Assembly: GCA_022510925.1 (NCBI GenBank)
Contig: JAFLSO010000002.1
Location: 1 to 64,000, forward strand
Length of the DNA stretch: 64,000 nucleotides
Direction: 5' to 3'
Source of the DNA: Treponema sp.
Lineage (GTDB): Bacteria; Spirochaetota; Spirochaetia; Treponematales; Treponemataceae
Positions 53,330-60,829 of this stretch are shown here, piece after piece; positions within the stretch are counted from its first letter, which is position 1; every line of letters starts with the position of its first letter. Below the pieces are notes generated by a model that had not been told where the DNA came from, ran no database searches, and was given only the letters and a program-made list of their open reading frames with translations. Both the position numbers and the translations under genes were made by a program.

Positions 53330-54745
53330 ATGGTTTACACTGACACAAGAGATAAATCCGCTCAGGTGAGCTTCAAGCAGGCGGTTGTGGACGGCATGAG
53401 CGCGAAAACCGGCGGTTTGTATGTTCCCGTGGAATTCCCAAGACTGGACGGGGCGTTCATAAGCAGGTCACCCGAGCCGTCATTCAGGGAGGTTGCGTAC
53501 GAGATGGCAAAGCCCTACGTGGAGGGTGAGATCTCCGACTCCGACCTGCAGTCCATAATCCAGGACGCTTATCCTTTTACAGCGCAGGTGGTGCCCATAG
53601 ACAAAATAACCTACGTCCTGGAGCTTTTCCACGGTCCCACGTGCGCTTTCAAGGATTTCGGAGCCAGGTTCATGGCCCGCGTCATGGCGTACTTTAACCG
53701 CGGGGAGAATGACAACCTGCACATCCTTGTGGCCACGTCCGGCGACACGGGCAGCGCCGTGGGAAGCGCGTTCCATAATGTTCCCGGCATAGACGTCACC
53801 ATCCTCTATCCTGACGGAAAAATATCCCCCCTGCAGGAGAAGCAGCTCTCCACGTTTGACGGAAACGTGCGCGCGCTAAAAGTAAATGGCACGTTCGATG
53901 ACTGCCAGAGGCTTGTGAAGACTGCTTTCACCGACGCGGACCTCAGGAAGAGATTCAGGCTCTCCTCCGCCAACTCCATAAACATATCGCGTCTCCTGCC
54001 GCAGAGCTTTTATTACATGTACTCATCGCTCGTGGTAAGGAACAGGATTCCGCACGACTCAAAGATAGAGAATCCCGCCATAATAGTTACGGTGCCTAGC
54101 GGAAATTTCGGGAACCTGACGTCGGGTCTCATAGCGCGCGAGATGGGCGCTCCCATAGCAGGTTTCGTTGCCGCCACGAACGCAAACCACACTGTGCCGG
54201 ACTGGATCTCCACAGGCAGGTATGAGGCTCGCGCCTCGGTGGAGACCCTCTCAAACGCCATGGACGTGGGCGCGCCCAGCAATTACGAGCGCATAGCGTA
54301 TATGTACAGCCTGGATCAGGTGAGGAGCCTTTTCGCAAGCTACTGGACTGACGATGAGGGCACAAAGAAAGGCATAGAGAAATGCCACGAGAAGACAGGA
54401 TACATAATCGACCCGCATGGGGCCGTTGCGTGGAGCGCGTGGGATGAGATAAGGAACGGAGGCATGGACAGGCTGATGGCAGGAAACGCCGAGACCGACA
54501 CATCAAAGCCCGGGCTTTCCGCCAACATTCCCGGCTGGGCCGAGACCATAGCGGAGAAGCGGGCCGTGGGCATAATCCTGGAGACCGCTCATCCCGCCAA
54601 ATTCGGAGCCACGGTCACGGATGTGATAGGCCGCGAGCCCAGCATGCCCGACAGGCTTGAGAGAGTGCTCTCCCTCCCTGACAGGGCCATCCCCATGGAA
54701 AAAGATTACGAAAGCTTCAAGGAGTGGCTCACAGGGAACCTATAG
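53330..54745 (+). CDS. thrC: Threonine synthase
   Basis: ThrC makes threonine from phosphohomoserine with PLP. The 471-residue protein has the PLP lysine motif GPTCAFKDFGARFMARVM, the SGDTGSA phosphate loop (VATSGDTGSAVGSAF) and FGNLTSGLIAREMGAP. The length matches the longer E. coli/yeast-type group. AAGGAT precedes the ATG. A terminator follows. Confidence 0.95.
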   Translation: MVYTDTRDKSAQVSFKQAVVDGMSAKTGGLYVPVEFPRLDGAFISRSPEPSFREVAYEMAKPYVEGEISDSDLQSIIQDAYPFTAQVVPIDKITYVLELFHGPTCAFKDFGARFMARVMAYFNRGENDNLHILVATSGDTGSAVGSAFHNVPGIDVTILYPDGKISPLQEKQLSTFDGNVRALKVNGTFDDCQRLVKTAFTDADLRKRFRLSSANSINISRLLPQSFYYMYSSLVVRNRIPHDSKIENPAIIVTVPSGNFGNLTSGLIAREMGAPIAGFVAATNANHTVPDWISTGRYEARASVETLSNAMDVGAPSNYERIAYMYSLDQVRSLFASYWTDDEGTKKGIEKCHEKTGYIIDPHGAVAWSAWDEIRNGGMDRLMAGNAETDTSKPGLSANIPGWAETIAEKRAVGIILETAHPAKFGATVTDVIGREPSMPDRLERVLSLPDRAIPMEKDYESFKEWLTGNL

Positions 54746-54766
54746 CATTCCAGCGGCCACAGAAAG

Positions 54767-54794
54767 CGCGGAGCCTTGTGCTCCGCGTTTTTTT
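54767..54794 (+). terminator. Rho-independent terminator of thrC
   Basis: CGCGGAG pairs with CTCCGCG around a seven-base loop, followed by seven T. Confidence 0.85.
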
Positions 54795-54823
54795 CTGCCC
54801 TGATTCATCCCGGCGCGCGCTGT

Positions 54824-54839
54824 GCTTACGACCGTAAGC
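54824..54839. repeat. Short hairpin in the thrC-permease gap
   Basis: GCTTAC pairs with GTAAGC around loop GACC. Its reverse complement resembles CTAACGGTCGTAAG inside folC. The gap 54746-55018 has no gene. Confidence 0.45.
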
Positions 54840-54912
54840 GGGCACACGTGGATTCTATCTAACTACCGTTCGGCAATACAAGTCTGAAATCTCATACACT
54901 CTCATACTTATT

Positions 54913-54932
54913 ATGAACTAACGTTCGTTCAT
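54913..54932. repeat. Near-perfect 20-base palindrome with AACGTT core
   Basis: ATGAACTAACGTTCGTTCAT is symmetrical except for one mismatched pair. It lies between converging genes, so an operator or a dispersed element is equally possible. Confidence 0.5.
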
Positions 54933-54949
54933 GAAGCCGCTCAGTCCTC

Positions 54950-54988
54950 AAAAAAAAATCCCCGCATGCTGATGAAAGCGATGTGGGG
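54950..54988 (-). terminator. Terminator of the purine permease gene
   Basis: On the minus strand an imperfect CCCC/GGGG hairpin (with AT and GC pairs inside and two mismatches) is followed by a run of nine T. Confidence 0.6.
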
Positions 54989-55018
54989 CGTATGATTGCT
55001 GTCTATTGCAGGGCTATT

Positions 55019-56359
55019 TTACTTGAGCGCCTCAAAGATTATGTCCGCTAGGAATATGGCGGCCAGGACCCATGTGACCACAGGGATGTCCTTGACTTTG
55101 CGGCCTGCGCACTTGGCTATCACATAGCTTATGATGCCCCATGTGATTCCCTTGCTTATGGAGTACGAGAACGGCATGACCATTATCGTTATGAACGCGG
55201 GGATGCCCTCTGTGGGATCGCTGAACTTAATGTCCACCACGCTCTTCATCATAAGGTAGCCCACGAAAATAAGCGCGGGGGCAGTGGCGGCGCTGGGAAT
55301 CAGGAAGAAAAGCGGGCTCAGGAAAAGCGAGAGAAGGAACAGGACCGCAGTTACAACGCTGGCAAGTCCAGTGCGCGCACCCGCCGCGACACCGCTTGAT
55401 GATTCCACGAAGCTTGTGACCGTGGATGTTCCGAGGCATGCGCCGCATACGGTTCCCACAGCGTCGGCCAGCAGGGCGCCTTTTGCGTTCTGGACCTCGC
55501 CGCTCTCTGTCTTAAGGTTTCCCTGCTCCGCCACGCCCAGCAACGTACCGATGGTGTCGAAAAGATCCGTGAAAAGGAACGTGATGAAAATCACAAGGAA
55601 TTTCCCGAGCACTGCCATGGAGAACGCGCCGCTTGCAGGGTCAACCGCGATGCCCTTGAAATCGAATGCGAAAAAGTGAGGTGCCGATGGAACGCTGAAC
55701 GGTTTCCAGTCATCGGGGACGGCCGTCACGCCGAACGGGATTCCGACCACGGTGGTGACTATGATTCCTATCAGTATGGCGCCCGGAACATTAAGCGTGT
55801 AAAGCACGATTGTTATTATAAGTCCTATGACAGCCACGATGGCGGCTTTGTTCGCCATGGTGAAGTTCACGAAGCCTATGGGAGTTCCCGTGTCTGTGGC
55901 GACTATTCCTGCGTTCACAAGACCGATAATCGTTATGAAAAGACCTATTCCGACCGCGACCGCCTTCTTGAGGCTCTCGGGTATGGAGCGGATTATAGCC
56001 TCGCGCACGCCGCAGACAGAGAGCACTATGAACAGTATGCCCTCCAGAAGCACCGCAGTCAGGGCGAGCTGCCACGTGCAGCCCATTCCTATGACCACAG
56101 TGTAAGTGAAGAAAGCGTTAAGACCAAGTCCCGGGGCCAAAGCCACAGGAAGGTTCGCCAAGAAAGCCATTACAAGCGTCGCGACCGCCGCGGAGACCGC
56201 AGTAGCCGTAAAGACGGAGCCCCATGCCATTCCGCTTTCGGAAAGTATTCCGGGGTTCACGGCAAGGATGTATGCCATGGCAAGGAACGTGGTGATGCCG
56301 CCGATAATCTCGCGGCTTACGGTTGTGCCGCGCTCGCTCAGCTTAAACAGTTTTTCCAT
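55019..56359 (-). CDS. NCS2 family purine permease (PbuG-like)
   Basis: The 446-residue membrane protein with 12-14 hydrophobic segments has the AzgA/PbuG marks: LPVALAPGLGLNAFFTYTVVIG, TDLFDTIGTLLGVAEQG, and LGTSTVTSFVESSSGVAAGARTGL (in part). These carry hypoxanthine, guanine or adenine with protons. The 5' leader is too short (about 30 bases after the promoter) for a purine riboswitch. Singleton gene, with GGAGGATT before ATG. Confidence 0.92.
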   Translation of the reverse strand: MEKLFKLSERGTTVSREIIGGITTFLAMAYILAVNPGILSESGMAWGSVFTATAVSAAVATLVMAFLANLPVALAPGLGLNAFFTYTVVIGMGCTWQLALTAVLLEGILFIVLSVCGVREAIIRSIPESLKKAVAVGIGLFITIIGLVNAGIVATDTGTPIGFVNFTMANKAAIVAVIGLIITIVLYTLNVPGAILIGIIVTTVVGIPFGVTAVPDDWKPFSVPSAPHFFAFDFKGIAVDPASGAFSMAVLGKFLVIFITFLFTDLFDTIGTLLGVAEQGNLKTESGEVQNAKGALLADAVGTVCGACLGTSTVTSFVESSSGVAAGARTGLASVVTAVLFLLSLFLSPLFFLIPSAATAPALIFVGYLMMKSVVDIKFSDPTEGIPAFITIMVMPFSYSISKGITWGIISYVIAKCAGRKVKDIPVVTWVLAAIFLADIIFEALK

Positions 56360-56392
56360 AGAATCCTCCTAATGATTCCTAAATGTAAGGCG

Positions 56393-56422
56393 ATTATATC
56401 ATTTTAGGCGCGGCATTGTACA
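56393..56422 (-). promoter_or_regulatory. Promoter of the purine permease gene
   Basis: On the minus strand TGTACA (56417-56422), 18 bases, TATAAT (56393-56398), 34 bases before the start codon. Confidence 0.55.
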
Positions 56423-56479
56423 GCGCGGCGCCGCGCATTCGCGCATGACGGACCGTCTCCGCCTGAGAGAGCGCGGAAT

Positions 56480-57259
56480 CTAAATCTCCAGGGAGCCCGC
56501 AGGAAGTGCCCTCCATGCGTCCAGCTGGCCCTGTATAAGGGTCCTTGACTCCTCCAGTATATGCTTCTCCTCTTCCTTTGACCGGGGGGCGGGATAAACT
56601 TTCAGAACTTTGACCCGGTACGCGCCTCTTTTAAGATTCTGCATTATGGTCCGTATGTGGGAAAGCCTCCATCCGCCGTCTATGGCGCACACCACCACAG
56701 GGAGCCTTATAGTCTCCTCCAGACGCCGGAATCCCGCGGCATAGAACGCGCTCAGATTCCCGTCGCGGCTCCGCGTGCCCTCCGGGAAAATGACCGGTAT
56801 CTGATTTCTCTCCACCACCCTGTTCCCGAATTTCTCAAGCTCCCTCATGGCCACAGACGGCGCGCCTTTCCTGGGAATCATGCAGTGCTGCTGGCTCTTA
56901 AGCATCTTTCCCACCATGGGAACCATCTCCAGACTGTCCTTGGCCACGAATCTGGTCCTGAGCCCGCCGAAGTAGCGCAGGTAGAGCACTATGTCCAGAA
57001 GGCTCTGATGGTTCGATATGACAAGGAACTGCCCGGGCAATCCGCGCATGCTCTTTTTGTCAGGCAGATAGTTGAAATGGCGGTAATAGCGGAGGATGGC
57101 GAACACCACGCGGTCTGTGTGAACGGTGATGTAATTGGACCAGAACAGCGCGGCCTTGCGGCTGAATGGATAGACAATGCACAGCATCAGCGTAGGAAAC
57201 GCTATCGCGCTGAAAAGACAAATCAGGGTCAGAAAACTCAGCATGAGAAGATTATACAA
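56480..57259 (-). CDS. 1-acyl-sn-glycerol-3-phosphate acyltransferase (PlsC-like)
   Basis: The 259-residue protein has an N-terminal hydrophobic anchor and the acyltransferase motifs NHQSLLD (HxxxxD), FPEGTRSRDG, and AIDGG-like VVCAIDGGW. It adds the second acyl chain to form phosphatidic acid at the inner face of the membrane. Two alternative starts six codons apart (57259 and 57244). It is separated from dinG by 79 bases. Confidence 0.87.
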   Translation of the reverse strand: MYNLLMLSFLTLICLFSAIAFPTLMLCIVYPFSRKAALFWSNYITVHTDRVVFAILRYYRHFNYLPDKKSMRGLPGQFLVISNHQSLLDIVLYLRYFGGLRTRFVAKDSLEMVPMVGKMLKSQQHCMIPRKGAPSVAMRELEKFGNRVVERNQIPVIFPEGTRSRDGNLSAFYAAGFRRLEETIRLPVVVCAIDGGWRLSHIRTIMQNLKRGAYRVKVLKVYPAPRSKEEEKHILEESRTLIQGQLDAWRALPAGSLEI

Positions 57260-57338
57260 TCGGACGGTAAAAAATTCAATCGCGGATACATAACGGCGGG
57301 TCTGAGGGAATCCTAGCCTGACTCAATGATCAAGCCCG

Positions 57339-59558
57339 CTAAAGTCCCAGGAAATCCCTTACGGCGCCAACTATCTCATCAAGCGGGGCGTACATCCTGC
57401 GTGCGGGCGGTATGCTCCCCGTGAACTGCCTGCCGTACGCTTTCTCGACTATGCGGCGGTCAAGGACCACCACGGCGCCCTTGTCATCTCCGCGGCGCAG
57501 AAGCCTTCCGAAACCCTGCCTGAATTTTATCACTGCCTGGGGCACGCTGAGCTCCATGAACGACGAGCCTCCCCTTTTCTCCACCGCCTCGGCCCGGGCC
57601 TCGAAAACAGGGTCGTTGGGCACAGCGAACGGCAGCTTTGCGATTATGACCTGACTCAGGCTCTCACCCGGAACGTCCACGCCCTCCCAGAAACTGTCGG
57701 TGGCGAAAAGCACGCTTGTCCTGTCGTCCCTGAAATTCTCAAGGAGCCTGAAACGGTCGTCGTCACCCTGCTTCAGAAGCGTTATTCCGCCTGCCGCAAG
57801 CGGTGACATGCAGGAGTTATACGCGCCCCTGAGGCTCTCGTAGGATGTGAAAAGAACCAGCGTCCTTCCCCCGGACGCCAGTATTAGCTTGGGGAGCGAT
57901 GCCTCTATGTAGGACTGGAACATGCGGCTGTCGGGGAAAGGCGCGTCTTTTGTGACCGCGAAGAGCGCGTTAGTTCTGTACGGAAAAGGCGACTCGTAAG
58001 CCCCCTCCAGAAGCCGTCCGTCCTCTATAAAAGAAATCCCCGTGCGCCGCATCCAGTAGCCGAACGATGCGCCCGTGCGCAGGGTGGCGCTGGTGCACAC
58101 AACGCTCCGCATGGGCTCGAACACGCCGGTGTTCATGAGAGGGGCTATGTCAAGCGGAGTTTTCACCAGCTGTATGAAAGTGACCGGGACCTCTCCCGCG
58201 CGCCTAGGGGGAAGCCTCATTCGCTCCAGATAGAACACGGTGTCCTCGTGCTCGCTCCACTCAATGAAATCCTTAGCGAGCCTTACAATGCCCTCAAGCC
58301 TGCGGAGGACGGTCCTGGCCTCCCACACGCACGGAACGTCCCTGTCGTCCTCGGCGATGCCGTCTATCACCTCGCGCACGAAACCTGTGAAGCGCCCCAG
58401 GCTTGTCCTGAGCCTGCCCAGAACCGCCATCGTGTTCGTGAAGCGCTCCGCCGCGGCCGGCTGTATGCGGGCCGTAAATTCATCGCCCATGTCCTCAAGG
58501 CCTATCACGTCAAGCTCGGAGAGGATTTCCTTTACGGCGTTTATCTCCGCGGCGGCTTTGTCCATGCTGTCTGCGGCGGCTGACAGAGCCGTTATCTGCA
58601 CCAGAAAACCTGCCGCAGTTCCGCCGCGCCTCCTGTACAGAAGGCTTATCTGCTTCATCACTTTAAAGCGCGTGATGCTCTCGCTGAAAAAACTTGTGGC
58701 GCTGTCCTCTATTCCGTGGGCCTCGTCAAGCACGAGCCTCCTGTACGGCGGGAGCACTGCGGCGTCATCGTATCCCGCACCGCTCATGCGGCTCTCTATG
58801 TCCGCGAACAGAAGATGATGGTTCACCACAAGTATGCCGGCGTCGCTCGCCTGCCTTCGCGCCTTCAGAACAAAGCAGCTCTCCCGGAATTTGCACCTGC
58901 CCCCCAGACATCCGTCGCTCTCGCTGTTAACGAGAGTCCATACGCTGTCGGGCGGAAGGAAGGACAGGTCGCTTTTGCTCCCGGTTCCGCTAGTCATTGC
59001 CCACTCGCCGAGCCTTTCCAGAATCTCCGGGTCAGCGCCGAAAAGGTCAGGCTCCATGCGCGCATCCTCCAGCCTCCTCAGGCACACATAGTTCTGCCTT
59101 CCCTTGACCAGAACTGCCTTTATCCTCTTACCGATTATTTTCTGCGCGGCGGGAATGTCTTTCTCTATGAGCTGCTGCTGTAAGTTTATGGTGCCGGTGG
59201 AGATTACCACGCGCTCCTTGTTCCTCAGCGCCCACAGCATGGCGGGAAGAAGATACGCGTAGCTTTTTCCGACTCCCGTGCCCGCCTCGAACACGCCGAT
59301 TTTAAAATCATTGAATGCGATGCACACGTTCCTCAGAAGCCCTATCTGGCCCGGACGCTCCTCGAAATGCCCGTCCATGCAGGAGAGCGGACCGCCGCGG
59401 GATATGTACAGCGCCACCTCCTCAGGGTCCAGGGGGCTGAAATCGGAGGGAGAAAGTTCCTGCGCCATATCCATGGGCATGTCATCACCGGGCGTTTCTG
59501 AGCTGTCCTGAGCGTCATGACAGGATTTGTCTGTCAGGGAGGAGCCGTTAAGTTGCAT
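57339..59558 (-). CDS. DinG/XPD-type ATP-dependent DNA helicase
   Basis: The 739-residue SF2 helicase has Walker A EAGTGVGKSYAYLLP near residue 91, DEAH motif LVLDEAHGIED, and C-terminal motif VIFAT-type SVLFATDSFWEGVDVPG, with the final RQGFGRLLRRGDDKG. Cysteines (NYVCLRRL and CLGGRCKFRESC) match the four-cysteine iron-sulfur cluster of the XPD family. DinG unwinds DNA with 5' to 3' polarity, for example R-loops. It has no 3'-5' exonuclease domain. Confidence 0.92.
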   Translation of the reverse strand: MQLNGSSLTDKSCHDAQDSSETPGDDMPMDMAQELSPSDFSPLDPEEVALYISRGGPLSCMDGHFEERPGQIGLLRNVCIAFNDFKIGVFEAGTGVGKSYAYLLPAMLWALRNKERVVISTGTINLQQQLIEKDIPAAQKIIGKRIKAVLVKGRQNYVCLRRLEDARMEPDLFGADPEILERLGEWAMTSGTGSKSDLSFLPPDSVWTLVNSESDGCLGGRCKFRESCFVLKARRQASDAGILVVNHHLLFADIESRMSGAGYDDAAVLPPYRRLVLDEAHGIEDSATSFFSESITRFKVMKQISLLYRRRGGTAAGFLVQITALSAAADSMDKAAAEINAVKEILSELDVIGLEDMGDEFTARIQPAAAERFTNTMAVLGRLRTSLGRFTGFVREVIDGIAEDDRDVPCVWEARTVLRRLEGIVRLAKDFIEWSEHEDTVFYLERMRLPPRRAGEVPVTFIQLVKTPLDIAPLMNTGVFEPMRSVVCTSATLRTGASFGYWMRRTGISFIEDGRLLEGAYESPFPYRTNALFAVTKDAPFPDSRMFQSYIEASLPKLILASGGRTLVLFTSYESLRGAYNSCMSPLAAGGITLLKQGDDDRFRLLENFRDDRTSVLFATDSFWEGVDVPGESLSQVIIAKLPFAVPNDPVFEARAEAVEKRGGSSFMELSVPQAVIKFRQGFGRLLRRGDDKGAVVVLDRRIVEKAYGRQFTGSIPPARRMYAPLDEIVGAVRDFLGL

Positions 59559-59644
59559 AGGCGCATGCTATCACATATTCGCATTAAATGAAAGTGACCG
59601 GGGCTATGTTGAACATCGCCTCAAAATGCCTTATCATAGTGCGC

Positions 59645-60811
59645 ATGGAAAGCAATGAGGGCGTAAGGTTTTTGCAGAGTGAATTCTGGGCGGAATTCAA
59701 GGCATCGCACGGATGGAAGGCAAGCTATTTTTTGGTGCGCCCGGACAAATCTTTGGAGCCACTCACGGATACTCACGACCGTTCGTTAGTAGAAGGCAAG
59801 AACGACTCACGAACGGTCGTTCTCACAGTCCTGACGCGGACTTTCTCAGTGGCAAGATTCCTGCGCCGCACGCTCGCATACATCCCCATGGCGCCTGAAT
59901 TCCCCGGTGCCGCGGAGTCTTTCAATGATAACCCCGCGGATTTCTGCGCCCGGACAGCCGCAGCCCTCTCTGATTTGGCGGAGGCGCTCAGGCCCCATCT
60001 TCCCGGTGGAACGCTTCTCATACGGTTCGATCCTGCCATTGATTTCCCCTCGCCCGACGTGCGAGACTCATTTAAAATCATGCTCAGCGAGAGCGCAAGA
60101 AAATCGGGGCTCCCGGTCCACACGGCACCCGTCTCCGTGCAGCCTCCTGACACTGTCGTCCTTGACCTCCTTCAGGACGAGGATAAGATTCTTGGCGGCA
60201 TGAAAAGCAAGTGGCGGTACAACATAAGGCTCGCGACCAAGAGGGGTGTCACAGTGAGCCGGCACTTCGGCTCGGACGCGGACTTTGATGAGAAATTCGG
60301 GCTCTTCTACGGGCTTTTCATGCAGACAAGCGAGAGGGACGGAGTGAGCTTTCACGGCAGGGATTACTACGCGGATCTTCTGCGGCGCGGCGCGGCCCTG
60401 GGTGAGGACGCCCGCATGCGTGTGACGCTTTACCTTGCGCGCCACGAGGACGATTACATAGCGGGAATCATAACGCTTTTCTGCGGCAGGGAGGCGGTCT
60501 ACCTTTACGGCGCGAGCGGGAACGTGAAAAGGAATCTTATGCCCGCCTACCTTCTCCAGTGGACCGCCATACAGGACGCCAGGGCGTTCGGCTCGCCGTG
60601 CTACGATTTCTACGGCATGCCCCCCACGGACAGCGAAAGCCATCCCATGCACGGCCTGTATCTTTTCAAGACGGGATTCGGCGGCGCTAAAGTCCACAGG
60701 CCCGGAAGTTTCGACGTGCCGCTCGGTCGCGGATACAGGCTGTATCTGGCCGCGGAGAAACTGAGGGCCTGGTGGCACAGGAGCCTTCTTAAGAGACTCA
60801 GGGGACGGTAG
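59645..60811 (+). CDS. FemAB/GNAT-type acyltransferase (lipid II amino acid transferase family)
   Basis: ATG 59645 (MESNEGVRFLQSEFWAEFK, 388 residues) is preferred over an upstream ATG at 59588, because homology-like sequence starts there; no clear ribosome-binding site precedes it. It has the two GNAT-like halves of FemX-type proteins: SEFWAEFKASHGWKA and YIPMAPEFPG, later MKSKWRYNIRLATKRGVTVS and AVYLYGASGNVKRNLMPAYLLQWTAIQDA (in part). The family adds amino acids from aminoacyl-tRNA to lipid II or a similar acceptor. An inverted repeat lies in the coding region at 59775-59820. Confidence 0.82.
   Translation: MESNEGVRFLQSEFWAEFKASHGWKASYFLVRPDKSLEPLTDTHDRSLVEGKNDSRTVVLTVLTRTFSVARFLRRTLAYIPMAPEFPGAAESFNDNPADFCARTAAALSDLAEALRPHLPGGTLLIRFDPAIDFPSPDVRDSFKIMLSESARKSGLPVHTAPVSVQPPDTVVLDLLQDEDKILGGMKSKWRYNIRLATKRGVTVSRHFGSDADFDEKFGLFYGLFMQTSERDGVSFHGRDYYADLLRRGAALGEDARMRVTLYLARHEDDYIAGIITLFCGREAVYLYGASGNVKRNLMPAYLLQWTAIQDARAFGSPCYDFYGMPPTDSESHPMHGLYLFKTGFGGAKVHRPGSFDVPLGRGYRLYLAAEKLRAWWHRSLLKRLRGR
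59775..59820. repeat. Inverted repeat inside the FemAB-like gene
   Basis: ACGACCGTTCGT (59775-59786) and its exact reverse complement ACGAACGGTCGT (59809-59820), 22 bases apart; ACTCACG also occurs three times nearby. The frame stays open through DTHDRSLVEGKNDSRTV. Confidence 0.6.
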
Positions 60812-60829
60812 GAATGCCGCAGTCCGGGC

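Noticed and set aside
56424..56437. 14-base GC palindrome between the permease and plsC
   Set aside because: It is within the range expected by chance in GC-rich DNA and has no T run.
56360..56479. Purine riboswitch ahead of the NCS2 permease
   Set aside because: The leader after the promoter is only about 30 bases and no three-way junction core motifs are visible.
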